This document shows, piece after piece, positions 34,465 through 45,310 of a DNA stretch of 64,000 bases. Location: assembly GCA_018806985.1 (NCBI GenBank), contig JADANN010000429.1:1240001-1304000 (forward strand), written 5' to 3'. Positions within the stretch are counted from its first letter, which is position 1, and each line of letters starts with the position of its first letter. The DNA is from Angiostrongylus vasorum (Eukaryota > Nematoda > Chromadorea > Rhabditida > Metastrongylidae). The position numbers and the translations under genes are program-made. The notes beneath the pieces are model-generated. The model did no database searches and had not been told where the DNA came from. It saw nothing but the letters and a program-made list of their open reading frames with translations.

Positions 34465-35625
34465 CCAAACGTGACTGGCAGATTAAAGAAGATCCGACCG
34501 AAGACTACGAGCTGCTTCTCGGAAGACTGAAAAGCTGTGCCGAATTCGCCTCAGTTCCTCAAGCAAGAGGATCGGATCGCGTCTCCATCACTACTAAGGA
34601 GTCGCTCGAAAAGAGAAGGAAGCTGAAGCTTGATCTTACTGCAACACGTATAACATGGTTAGTAATAAAAGCCAGCTGCAGAATAGCTTTGCAGGAAGAT
34701 CTACAACGGTACAAAGCAGAAGAAACTACTGGAAGCAGCAGAGAAAAGAGGCAGTCTGAAAAAAATGCCGTTGGGACTTGTGTGATTATAATGTCGCGCT
34801 GTCCGCTCTGATGAACGAAGGTGTGGGATCGTCAAAACCTTCCGCCATGATATGGAATTAATAACGGAAACGTTTTACACAAACCTTTTCCTTTCCACAA
34901 TCCCCTTCCCGGACCCTAATATCCCCGCTGGAGAAAAACCACCTGGAATTCTTCCTTCGGAGGTTAGAGTTGCGATAGAAAGCATGAAAAAAGGCGCAGC
35001 TCCAGGACCCGATAATATTACCGCCGACTTCCTTAGAACAGGAAGCCACAATTTACATGTACTTCTTGCAAATCATGTGAGAGCCTACCTTCAAAAGGGA
35101 AGAATCCCAAACCAGTGGGGGACTTCGCGCACGGTCATCCTGCCCAAGAAAGGAGACTGAAGGGATATTCGTAACTATCATTCGATGTGCTTGAGTGTAC
35201 TCTACAAGCTCTTCACAAAGATTATCCTTTCGCATATATCAAGGACATTGGTTGAGACGCAACCATTCGAGCAAGTAGGATAAAGGATTTTGCTGCATGG
35301 ACCACATCTAAACTGTATCCAGGGTCATCGAAGTTTGTCCGAAATATCACTTGCCTCTATTTCTAACCTTTGTCGACTATGAAAAAGCGTTAACAGTGTG
35401 GAAACGAATGTAATGCTATCAGCGCTCGTCGACCAAGGAGTAAACCCGTCCTACATAAGAATGCTGTCCGACTGTTATCGGAACTGCACTACGAAAAATA
35501 CATCTTTCCATAGACTTCTTACCATACCCATAGGAAAAAGGGTTCTACAAGGTGACACAATATCGCCAAAGCTGTTCAGTGCCGCACTACAGTGGATAAT
35601 GAAATCACTATAATGTCCACGTATA
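34465..35625 (+). pseudogene. RTE-class reverse transcriptase relic, plus strand
   Basis: Encodes a fragment of an RTE-type non-LTR retrotransposon protein. Visible in order: the linker between endonuclease and RT (DYELLLGRLKSCAEF), then ILPSEVRVAIESMKKGAAPG, the RT fingers motif PNQW, SRTVILPKKGD, then LSVLYKLFTKIIL, the motif A region (FVDYEKA) in a disrupted frame, and RVLQGDTISPKLFSAALQW. Stops and frame changes interrupt it (for example the TGA after KKGD). It ends before the YADD-type motif, where a second relic begins on the other strand. The upstream bases 34330-34460 resemble 18290-18410. Confidence 0.8.
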
Positions 35626-35639
35626 GAATAGGTGATCGT

Positions 35640-36870
35640 CTCCACGTATAGCATAGGTGATCGTCCAAGAGGATTCACGCTTGTATTCCCGTTGAGTCCA
35701 ATCTATAGCCTTTTCTTTTGGTTATCTGTCATGTGTCCTACCCATTATATGATCTGCCAACCTAGTTTCGCCATCGATGTATGATGCCTTGGATCTCGAA
35801 GATGGTTTCGAAAATATGAGGTTCGGGTTTCGGCTAGACTTGGTTCCGCTTGTACTTCAGAAGTTGACGTTCCAGCGCTTCTGCGTAGTGAGCTGCATTC
35901 TGTGCATGGTTGGAATATAAGTGCACTTCTCTGCTGCACAACAGAGCGCTGCGAGGGCTGCTGAGTTGAAAAAGGTGGGGGCAGAGTTTTGCGTCTGTTA
36001 ATTGGTCTATGGCTTTGAGAAGGTCGAATGAAGCCCATGCTGCTCTCTTCGTCTCTTTAATTCATCGTTTGTGTTGTTCTTCATTTTCATAGAACGTCGA
36101 AGGTAGGCGTATGAGGCTTTTTGTGAGATCGAGGAACATTTTGATTTGTTCGCCTTCGCACTGTGTGTTCTTCATCGACTGAGTTTCCGCACTATTTAAA
36201 TGGAACCGAATCATTTCTTCCACTTTTTTTTTAGTTTATTGAACATCATCTCTGCTTCAGTGGTACTCCTCGAAAAGATGATGATGACATCCACGAAACC
36301 AACATTTGAGAGGAAATTTCGTCAATACGCATTCCCTTGTCGTCTCAATGGAATGACTTCATTTTCCACAACAGTGCTACAGTAAATAGCTTTGGCGTGG
36401 AATTATAGCCTTTTAAAACATCTCTTTCTGAACGAATGGTTAGATGTCGTTAGAAAAGCTGTATGTTTGTAATACACGTCCAATAACGGTAAGCTAATGT
36501 TCGGGCATAGGACGGGTATGCTCTTTGGCTGACAAACGCTGGTAAGAATGTAGCCGTCTAGACGTTGTTAATTCGTTTCTTGCAATCGATGAAGGTTAGG
36601 GACAGGAAGAGTACAACACTCCCGACAGAGATCTATGACCTTGAGACGATAGGATGTAGGCCATATAGCAGAATCAAAATCGGAGTCTTGCTTGGTCAAC
36701 TAGCTGTGCTTCACGCAAAGTGTTTAACATGCGCAGAAGTATAACCTTCGTAAACAGCTTGTAGAGTACACTTAAGAACCATAGTGTACAGCAGTTATGA
36801 CAACTTCTTCGGTCATCCTTATTGGGTAGAATGAACGAGCGTCCCGTTCTACTCTAACGTACGATTTTCT
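35640..36870 (-). pseudogene. RTE-class reverse transcriptase relic, minus strand
   Basis: A second, more degraded RTE copy of the same subfamily, tail-to-tail with the previous one. From 36800 downwards the minus strand shows LYKLF-like, GHRSLS, ISPKLF-like (TPKLFTVALLW), a corrupted palm region (NVGFVDVIIIFSRSTTEAE where F-ADD-IVLFS is usual), then RAAWASFDLLKAIDQLTD, HLF, and near 35750 a WTQREYKRE remnant. The catalytic FADD has become FVDV and stops are frequent. Confidence 0.7.
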
Positions 36871-37254
36871 TACTCCCAGAGTAAGTTTTCATAGGGGTTG
36901 CCAAACGCAGTTGATACAAGCAGCTTGTATTCTTTGGCCAAATCTTTTTTCACCAAGTAATCATTTGAGGAGAGGATTTTATCAAGAATATTCTCGCCAT
37001 GACCGGCTTGTCTTTTTTCCTTCCTGGACGATGGCAGGAGTTGTTTTCCAACCTAGGGCTTAATGGAATCTTAACCCGAAAAAGACGAAAATTGGATCCT
37101 ATACAGAAAGATTACACCATGGATCTGTTAAAGATTTATCATATTTTGCTTGTCAGAATGCTGCCCATCCCAGGATTGTTGTCATATGGCCATAATTTTT
37201 TTGTCAGGCATTTTTTTGGCATCAAAAGATATCTTATCATGAAAGAAACGTGCT

Positions 37255-37450
37255 TTGGATGCCATCGACGGGTGATTGCTGATGGCATGGCAGATAGAAA
37301 AACAGTTGGCGGAAAAGCGGAACGAGGGACCCGCATGGTCCCCACCGCAGATATCTGCGGTCCGGAGTTTTGCAAATATCTCAACTTCGTTGTGGTTGTA
37401 TCTAACACGATATGTTGCCGTTAAAAAATTGTAGAAGGCTGTAAATAAGA
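37255..37450 (+). mobile_element. SINE C copy, partial
   Basis: Contains GACGGGTGATTGCTGATGGC, ACCCGCATGGTCCCCACCGC (part of the tRNA-like head deleted), GATATCTGCGGTCCGGAG, TTTGCAAATATCTCAAC and TTGTGGTTGTATCTAACACG, ending AGAAGGCTGTAAATAAGAAG. Confidence 0.6.
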
Positions 37451-37629
37451 AGCTATTCAGGCGTTGTTTTTATATATATGATCGAGTTCTGTCAGTGGTT
37501 GCGATAAATTCCTATTACCATTTTTTGTAGAGATAAAAACGAGGTGATAGAAATATTGAGCATTCAAATGTGCGCCAAAAAATATTCTGCGTTCTCTTTA
37601 AATCCCAAACGTATGGTGCTTGATATTAT

Positions 37630-37800
37630 TTATATGAATAAACTGATCTTGTTGAGTTGATGCAAAGTTGACATAGGTCTTTGTTGTTGTTGTTCTTGTT
37701 GTTGTTGTTGTTGCTGTTGCTGTTGCTGTTGCTGTTGTTGGTCTATGGCCGACGTTTCGGCGATTTCGCCTTCCTCAGAGCCGTGCTGTTGCGAGTGGAA
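37630..37800 (-). repeat. Repeat E with GTT microsatellite and hammerhead-like core
   Basis: A CTTGTTGAGTTGATG box, a (TTG)n/(CTGTTG)n microsatellite (about 37680-37741), then on the minus strand GGCT, CTGAGGA (37772-37778), a perfect GGCG-AAAT-CGCC hairpin, GAAA, CGTC and GGCC (37747-37750). GGCT and GGCC can pair as stem I. This is the cleanest copy of family E. Confidence 0.7.
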
Positions 37801-37869
37801 TAAAAAACACTGTAAAAATCCTTGTACTGTAAAAAAAATACGTTGTAGGAGGAATGGTTAAGAAATTGT

Positions 37870-37970
37870 AAAGTCCCACTCGTAACAGCACGGCTCTGAG
37901 GAGGGCCATATCGCTGAAACGTCAATAATCGACCAACAACACCAATACCAACACCAACACCAACAATGAG
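37870..37970 (+). repeat. Repeat E, inverted partner
   Basis: Opposite orientation to 37630-37800: CCACTCGTAACAGCACGGCT, CTGAGGA (37896-37902), GGGCCATATCGCT, GAAAC, GTC, then ATCGACC and a CCAACAACACC tract. Together they form an imperfect inverted repeat with a loop of about 60 bases. Confidence 0.65.
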
Positions 37971-38060
37971 AGGCTTGGTTGGCTCGGAGCGGAATCGAAC
38001 TAGCTCCATGCTCGTGATGACGCATATCACTGCGACAGTGCTATCCACCCCCCTATTCAT
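37971..38060 (-). mobile_element. SINE B head fused to repeat E
   Basis: On the minus strand: GGATAGCACTGTCGCAGTG (A-box-like) and AGTTCGATTCCGCTCCGAG (a good B box), then CCAACCAAGCCTCTCATTG, joining directly to the TTGG(T/C)GTTG tract of repeat E. The SINE B body is missing. The stretch 38061-39150 that follows holds nothing I recognise. Confidence 0.65.
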
Positions 38061-39149
38061 TTAATAATTGATTCAAAACCATTTGACGAAGGTTCCAGCG
38101 CTAAGTTGAGATTATAACTATCTTATAAACCGAAGAAAATAGGGGGAAAGCGTACGGTTGCTAACGGGAGCTGAAATTATTAATCGCACGAACCAACACT
38201 CAAAATTCACCTCCACAAATCGAAAGAGAGTGGAAACTTCCGTTCGAGATAACCATTCCGCTCATTGAATATGCTAACAATTGATTTAACCCTCGATGAA
38301 TTTCGAAAATATTATATTTAATTTGCTTTCACTCCATTTCGGCTATGCGACGGTGTGCTTTGCATCCAGACTTGGTAAATCGACATAGCTTCAGTTGTTC
38401 TCCGAAGTGCTCATTTATTCAACACTCGCATGTCGATAGCCTCGGTTATCGGTTCACAAAGCTTAGAAAGCTAGAAAGGTAATAAAAATTTTCTCTCTGG
38501 CTTGTCAAACATCCTCCATTGTAAGCATCCTTTTTATCGGACAAATTTTCAGTAGCGTAAATGCAGATGGGAAGTGAATAGCCGAAATCAGTCTCAAGTT
38601 GTCATATTTCATGCGTCCGTACTATTTTCCCCTCATTACGCCTCAACGCCACGATTTCCCAACTTGCGGTTCCATACCACTCGTGGTTTTGTCTGAACTG
38701 TGAGTTTCCAGCGACGTCGTAAGTGAGGAGATCACCCATCGAGAACATTTACATTCACTTAGATGCTGCATGTAAGCGGATTGGTGATGAACAGTCCCTT
38801 CATTTCAGAATCGGCGGCTCGGCTTAGAAGGTTCTTGTTCGGCCACACGCAGCTGCTGTGGGATGGCCAAACACAATTCGTCCTGAGACGACTTATGACG
38901 ATTGAACTGTGATGTTTGGTCCCAGCAAGACATCTCATGATTAAAAACGAAGTCATTGATACCAATCACATCCACGAATTGTTTCACTAGGCTACCGTGG
39001 TGCCGAACAGCAAATGTTCTGTGACGTGTTTAGCTAATTTAATGTAAAGCGTGCGTATGACCATCCAAGGTCAGGTAATTCCAACCACTTCGTATTTACA
39101 AAGTCCATTTTTCGTACAAATTAAGGAAACATTTCGATAGGATACTCTG

Positions 39150-40410
39150 TTGTTGAGGCAACATCAACTGGGCCTTCTCGTAATGAAATTATTCAAACAA
39201 AGCCTCTATGCTATGAATAAAATGCTTGCAAACAGCATTGTTCATAGTTTCCGGCCTCACCAGTGAGTGTGCTGGACGTTTTTCCGCGCATGTGGTTCAG
39301 TACTTTAATATCAATTAAGTTCTCCACTAAGCTAGCCCTTGTCATTCCAGCGTTCCATCCTCGCCCTAAGAACAGGTTTCGCTAGCTGAAAGGCGCATGC
39401 ATCCCAAACTTCGGTTCTCCTTATGCTGTTGTTTTCAGAGCAACCGTAGCACATAAGTTTAATTCACACAGTTCTAAAATGGTTTATAATACTGCATGAC
39501 CAGTCGGAGATAAATTAAGACCAAATAGTTTTTCTCTCAAGCAATAAGAATTTTTTGAGAAGCCAACGCTTATCTTCTTCATTGGTTTGGCAGTGTCTAT
39601 AAATTTAGCTATTCGCCTATCAGTTGTCCACCGATTTAACAATGCTGTATTTCCTTCTTGTTTTAAACGTTAGAAAACACTTTCGGAAAAATACCTACCC
39701 CTAATAGGTACTGCTAAACAGGATCCGCTAGCCTGGACTGTTTGATCGAATTATGGTTGGTTCAGATGATTAAGAAATGACCTATTTCAAGCTAATCTCC
39801 TTTAGATCGAGACACAGCATGATGTTCACCAGCTACTTTCTGGTAGCTTTGTTATCAGCTGAAGTAAGGCCCTCGGATATTGTTTCTTCTGCTCGTGACA
39901 ATGACCCGCTGTGGGGAAAGGAAGGTCGAGAAAGGAAGGAAGAAAAACATTTTCAACGGATTGTATTAGAATCCCACGACAGAATTCGCGCTCCAAGATA
40001 TCTCCATTCGTTGGTAAGGTTTCTATCCTCGAAGCGAGTTCTTATTTTTCGAGCAAAAAACGCTAGATCAGTTCTTGTTACTTCCGTGTATGGTGATACA
40101 AAACCACTTACACATCAAATCAACCTTATGTCTACCCACAATAACTACTTGCAGCCAGTAGATGTGAACGGATGATGCCTTCATCCGTCCTACATTCCCT
40201 TCTACATGACGAAACTTGACAAAAATATCTGACAAAAGGCTTGATGGTAACTGCGGAAGAAATAAGAAGCAACGATCCGCAGTTAATCGTCGACATTTAT
40301 GAACTTGTAATAGTCGCCATGTGGAAAGCAGCGGTTCACCACGTCGGGGTAGTGCGGAGTTATCTGAATTTATGTGATCGAAACTAAAATAACATCTCCG
40401 GTTCTCCAAA
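39150..40410 (+). repeat. Segmental duplication block, partner of 55330-56815
   Basis: Homologous in inverted orientation to 55330-56815. Shared landmarks are TCTATGCTATGAATAAA and GTTTCCGG (39205-39253 versus 56640-56700), CACACTCGC/GAGTGTGCTGGACG, the AACGCTTATCTTCTTC box (39565-39580) and the secreted-protein exon. The partner contains an extra SINE D. The last bases (40180-40410) have no recognised match. Confidence 0.6.
39777..40175 (+). pseudogene. Secreted small-protein family member, 39.8-kb copy
   Basis: An open frame; a methionine at 39819-39824 starts MMFTSYFLVALLSAE, a plausible signal peptide. A donor-like GTAAGG follows at once, but the intron of the other copies is almost completely deleted and the frame reads straight on into SARDNDPLWGKEG, the exon 2 equivalent (CEDKDEG region of the arm copy). 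It then matches the 55.5-kb copy (KHFQRIVLE versus KYFQSTVLE). No Cys-rich domain or known motif is recognisable. This is the only copy keeping both ATG and an open frame, so it might still be expressed; the third-exon match is not evident. Confidence 0.45.
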
Positions 40411-40728
40411 TCCTTTAATGATTTGGCTTACAGCTTGAGTGATATCGTCCTACCAGAATTGCTCCTTGAATCGGCATTGCTTGTATGGTGGCCTTTGGTA
40501 GTGATTGATCTTAAATGATTTCTACACGTACTGTGCTGAGATAATCGCCTCGTTCAACTTCCTAGAAAAGGTATCCGTGTAACGGATAGTGAAGTTTATT
40601 ACTTACATCAGAAATGGTCTGAATACGCAGATCTCTTACTTCATGGAAGAAGCCTTCTTACACTAACAGGATTAAATGCTTATTTTCTGTAATCATTTTT
40701 TACCTTTCATAAGGAAATAGGCGCGCGC

Positions 40729-40995
40729 GTAGCACAGTGGTCAGAGGTGCACTGCAATACACATGGTATCGATCACCGCCCCCTCAGCCTCACCAAGCCC
40801 TCCATTCGGAAAATTGCTCCCAGGTTTGTCTGAGAGGATAGCATCACTAACTCGATACATCGCTAGGTCACCGCGAGTCATCGTAAAGGCCAGAAATGCA
40901 TTCAATCACCTCTAACAATGTTTAGTGAAGTCAAATGCATGGCGCATCCCTTCGGGAATTGACCAATGCCTAGAGCTTTATACTTTTTAGCCTAT
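40729..40995 (+). mobile_element. SINE A, plus strand
   Basis: Clear tRNA-like head: GCGCGTAGCACAGTGGTCAG (A box), then CATGGTATCGATCACC (B-box-like), body GTCTGAGAGGATAGCATC, TGCATTCAATCACC, CCTTCGGGAATTGACC and GAGCTTTATAC. The bases 40996-41750 hold nothing recognised. Confidence 0.8.
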
Positions 40996-41799
40996 ACAGA
41001 TCACAGTAATTCTTCTTTTCTTCTTTTTCGTCGAAGTTCATATTTGAGAGGACAATTCGACAGACGATTTCTGACACGAGGACACTACGGTTTGCCAAGG
41101 TTTCGTTAGCTTTTTGTCGTTAAAGTGCTTGCGTTGGAATTTCTAGACACTGAATTACGTTCTCAAGCCTATAATAATTTCAGAAAATTAAAAGCCGGAA
41201 AGATACTGAGAAAAAATTAGATATGTATATGTATAGAAGGAGATGAAGAGATAAAAGCCTTTTCTGTGGGCCAAGTGACTCCTCCTGTCCTGACGTGCTC
41301 TGGTTATCGAAAACTATCGGCAGCTATCGAAAAACTACATCGCAGTAAGGTGATATTCTCAAGTAGGCTTGGTAGAGCAGTCTGAAAGCGATACTTCCAA
41401 AAACTTTCTTCTCCAAGAATCACCCTAGTTTAAATCTCTCTTTTAAAAGTTGGTAATCTTTCTCAAACACTAAAGTCAAAGTGCGACTGTTATCACAATC
41501 TGTCGGTAAGCTCAACCAAGCTTCGCAGTATAAATGAATGTTACCTGTCCTCGTCCAAAGTGCAACTAGCTTTAATCCACTTATAACAGTTAACAATGAA
41601 GCAGTAAGACGGCCATAAAAAGTGTTCAGACATTCAGAACTACAGCTGTGAGCAGGAGATGAAAGCCGATATAGCTGTTAACGGGCGCTCACACACTATT
41701 GATGACTACATCAACTTCAGACATTAGTATGCATTCGCACTTCATGTCATTATTAACAAAAACTAATCCAAAATCAAATTATTCTTAAACTCCTGCAGT

Positions 41800-42060
41800 T
41801 CCAGTGATAACCTCGAAGTGCCCGTAACTGTTACTCGCAACGTCCTGGCATGGCGAATACTACGATTCTGGTCAAGTGGTATAGACCTCGAGTATCTAAC
41901 AGTAAACTCTGTCAAAAATACATCCCAATGAGGAAGAAACCATTTTCTACTGGAATAGATGCTACCCGATATCATGACCATTGGTTGCTCAATCGCCAAA
42001 TGCCCAATATCTAATGAGTCCATTAGCGTCACCACGGCGTGCTATTACGGAAAACTGCAA
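41800..42060 (+). pseudogene. CAP/SCP-domain (ASP-like) gene remnant e
   Basis: The first exon (about 41800-41891) encodes DNLEVPVTVTRNVLAWRIL and FWSSG, the SWW helix region, and ends at GTATCT. A 67-bp intron ends TGGAATAG. The next exon starts at 41959: MLPDIMTIGCSIAKCPISN, then VTTACYYGKLQP, the two conserved Cys strands, open without stops. The position of the intron matches copies b, c, f and g. Upstream exons are not found and the helix is divergent, so a partial pseudogene is likely. Confidence 0.6.
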
Positions 42061-42284
42061 CCAGATAAAAACATTTTCGTAGCAAACTTTACAGTCACCA
42101 CATAATATTGGGTTATTGAAACCACCATTTTGTCTCCAATAGTAAATAAGGATGTACGAGCTCAAAGGTTTAGTAAAATTCAACAACTTGTAATATCATT
42201 GTAAAACGACCTTCATTTAACCTCGATATGATTGATCAATTTGCCGTATTTCACGGATAAGCTACCATAACGTCACCACCAAAA

Positions 42285-42640
42285 AAAATTTATTCGGCTA
42301 ATGTTTCGACGTCTTCGTCTTCGCCGGAACCAGTGATCCAGGTAGACGGTCCATAGTCGGCCGCCTTCATGAACTGGTTCCTTTGTCGTCGTATCCAGTC
42401 GGATTTTCTTCAGTGGAGCTCCACACCAATAAAGCAACTTCACCTGGCAATTCCCCTTTTGTAAATGAAAGTCGGTTTACAATGACGTTACTTGCAATAT
42501 TACTGCAATACAATATAATACTTGATATTACGTGCAAGCACACCTAATTCGGTCTTCTGCAGGATGGATTATCCGTTGAAAAAACAAATTACTATCAACG
42601 TTGTCAACAACGACTGCTCCTTATAGGACATCATTACTCA
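42285..42640 (-). repeat. Hairpin repeat E', rearranged
   Basis: The minus-strand end of the family (TTATTCGGCTAATGTTTCGA at 42290-42309) with a degenerate core, followed at 42560 by the plus-strand head (TTATCCGTTGAAAAAACAAA). Two fragments in opposite orientations are joined. The RTE fragment starts directly after. Confidence 0.5.
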
Positions 42641-42654
42641 AGATAATCATCGGC

Positions 42655-43020
42655 GTTACAGAACACCGAACTGCGTCAACGAGGAAAAATCAAAGACGCT
42701 TTCCTGCAGATTAAATTGTCGAAGAGAAGATGGGCAGGACGCGTAATGCGTGTGAACGGTAGCCGATGACAAATGCCGGTAGTGATTGGATTCCCCAGGA
42801 TTTCAAACTTACTGCAGGAAGACAACCGACCCGATGGTCAGAGTTCTTCACGAGGAGCCTAGAAGAACGATATGATGCTCGACGAGTCCTTAGAGCAAGC
42901 AGAACCCACTGGGTAACTGTTACCCAAGACAAGCAGAAAAGAAAGGCTTACTTGCGCCCGCACGAGTTTCGACAATCAACGTCATGATAGGTAATACAAG
43001 TGATGCCACAGATCTGCCAG
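42655..43020 (+). pseudogene. RTE 3'-end fragment
   Basis: Encodes the C-terminal end of an RTE protein: ELRQRGKIKDAFLQIKLSK, RRWAGRVMR, then after a frame change DWIPQDFKLTAGRQPTRWS, FFTRSLEERYDARRV and RTHWVTVTQD. It ends near GGTAATACAAGTGATGCC, matching the 3' end of the larger element at 56935. Only the 3' end is present, the usual 5' truncation of target-primed insertions. Confidence 0.8.
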
Positions 43021-43756
43021 ATACAAGGAATCCAAAGCCGTTTAGTCACCAGGACAAGGCGTGGTGGCCAAATCGGTTGAATGGTGGTTCGACGCCCAAT
43101 GAAACGCGAGTAGAATTCTTGTTGGACGGCCAGTTGTGGCTCGCGGCAATGACTTCCTTGCAACTGAACATCAAACAACATCACCACCAAATCTTTACGA
43201 TTAAATTATTAGAAGGGCACAACTACTTACAAGCTTTACTAAGCAACTGCCGTGTGAACTCGTACTGCTTCGATAAAATCCTTATGCTTTCCAGTAGCAG
43301 TTTTGAGATCCGGTAGTTGTACAGGTTGTTAACATTACTAGAAGATAATCTGCAAAAGTTATGTAGTAGTACTAAAATACACCGAGCACTTTTAATAGCG
43401 TCAATCTTTAGAAAAATACGACCTTTTTTCCAGTGAAAATAGCGAGACATTCAATGAAACGGATGAACAGACGAGAAAATCTGTGGTTGATAGACATAAA
43501 CAATGGACGAATGAAGAACTGGTATACTTCCAAAATACTCGAGCTCTTTCCCATACATGCATCACTAATTCCTTTACAAGCAATACATTTCAAATTTTGG
43601 TAGTTCGCTTTGCCTTTCCTGGAACACATTTATTTATTTTTAGTGCCGACCTTTCTAGTTAATCATCGACAATGCTCATCGTGTTATTTTAACAAGATAA
43701 TTGACTGCGAGGCTAAGCTGCATAAACAGAACGGTTTTGGATTTTAAAATTCTCAG

Positions 43757-44197
43757 GAATGGAAATGCCAGCTGAAGAAGAGGCCAGGGAAGCAGCGGAG
43801 GGATGTCCATCTACACTTCCAAACGGCTCCGGGACTCCCAGGAACATCACACAGTATTAAGTAGCATTTCTTATCGAATGGAAGAAAATTGGTAGAAAAT
43901 CAACTAATATGCTTTATACTTAACAATTCCAGCCGCAATCTCAACGCAAAACAAGTTAGTGCTAGTAACAGCGCCCCAATTAGTGTGCTACTGCTGTCGT
44001 GGTCGAGAAGAAGGCCTCGTGAAGTGGTAGATTTTTGCAACTCTTAAGTCTTGCAAAAAGAACATCTCTCACCCAAAAAAAAATCTGTCTGAATAGATGG
44101 TGGAAGAGAGTACAACAAAGATTGGTTGCTCATTGGCCAAATGCTCTGGAAGCAATGATATGTATCCTGTCACTTTGGCGTGCTTTTACAGCAACTG
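43757..44197 (+). pseudogene. CAP/SCP-domain (ASP-like) gene f, one frameshift
   Basis: Three exons with clean boundaries. Exon 43757-43853 starts after TTCTCAG with EWKCQLKK, then a one-base deletion, then EEARE-AAEGCPSTLPNGSG in the next frame (donor GTATTA). Exon 43933-44026 follows TTCCAG and reads NLNAKQVSASNSAPISVLLL then SWSRRRPREV (SWW helix region), donor GTAGAT. A 70-bp intron follows. Exon 44097-44197 starts MVEESTTKIGCSLAKCSGSN, then VTLACFYSN, donor GTAAGC. The last two exons are open. Terminal exons were not found. Apart from the one-base deletion it looks coding, so a recent loss or a sequence error are both possible. Confidence 0.65.
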
Positions 44198-44359
44198 GTA
44201 AGCTTCATTTTCTTTGAAATACTTCTATGGAAAAACTAATTTGGTCGCAAATTTAGTAATAATTTACATATTTCTGGCCCTTTTCCACTAAGATTTTATT
44301 AGCAGTGGAGAACCTAGCCTTGAGCCTTTGATCTGTTTGCTAGAAACTGCGTTACAAAG

Positions 44360-44530
44360 GTTCAGTTTTTTAGTTGCCGCCTATTCTTCTTTCACAGCAG
44401 CTTTCAAGCACAACCACAATGATGCTGAGATATGAGCAAAATTCGGAGGTCCAGGTGAGTTTCTAGTCCCGATCACCCTTTCTGGGGTCTCATGAGTTAT
44501 CCAGCACACCAACCAAGACCTTTACTTTGC
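44360..44530 (-). mobile_element. SINE C copy, partial
   Basis: Contains TAGTTGCCGCCTATTCTTC, AAGCACAACCACAATGATGC, GATATGAGCAAAATTCGGAG and the eroded CCCTTTCTGGGGTC part of the head. The bases 44531-45080 hold nothing recognised. Confidence 0.55.
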
Positions 44531-45089
44531 TTTTTTTTCCGATGTGCACTTTGTAGTTTAAAAGGCTCCCTTTTTCAAAAAAAAGAAAGAAAAGCAGAAG
44601 CACAGCTTTGACCAGCAGCCGTAATGTTTTCGTTTAATGATCTTTTGTATATTTAAAGTCCTAAAGAATGAAAGGATGAAGTGAACAACATCGTCAGAGG
44701 ATTCTGATGTTTCGTTACATTCCAAATTTGCTAATAAAAATATGAAAAACGTTTTCAATATCCAGAGGCTACACATTGGTAATCACGGCTTAGAACGTTG
44801 ATGTTTCATAAGGGAATCACCACTGATATAGATTGTTCCTTCCTTCTGCTGTAACGTCTAGATGAAACTTGTTACATTTTTGATGGTAATTTGTTCACTT
44901 ATTTTGAATGTCGAATAAAGAGTTAAAATCAGTTCATGAGTTGTGCTCGTGTTATGGGAAACCGCACTACGAAGTCATTTGTCAGCAAAATACAAGAATG
45001 AGACACGACTTGCGACTTGGAATGCGTGTGACATAACGTATCAATAATGAAAACTGTAGAGATTGAATGTGCTTAAAAGTAGTAATGAC

Positions 45090-45310
45090 TGCGTTTTTTA
45101 CTTTTTATTTTTTTGCCTACTGCACTTTTACAGCAGGGCATTAAGCGAAATACAACCATAATGTTGCTGAGATGTTTGCAAATCACCGGACCGCAGGTAT
45201 CTGCTGTGGGAAACGAACGCGCTATTACCCTTTCCGGGGCTAACGCGTTCACCACCCCACCATGCAAGTCCTTCGTTTCGCCTGTCTCTCAGCTACTACA
45301 TTCGCAAACA
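45090..45310 (-). mobile_element. SINE C copy with intact tRNA-like head
   Basis: On the minus strand the head reads GCATGGTGGGGTGGTGAACG (A-box-like), then GCGCGTTCGTTTCCC (B-box-like), followed by CCTGCGGTCCGGTGATTTGC, the TCTCAGCAACATTATGG body and the AGTAGGCAAAAAAATAAAA tail. One of the best family C copies. The bases 45311-46310 hold nothing recognised. Confidence 0.7.

Noticed and set aside
34465..36870. A single RTE copy with an internal twin-priming inversion
   Set aside because: The two opposite-strand parts both contain the ISPKLF and LYKLF regions, so they overlap and must be two copies.
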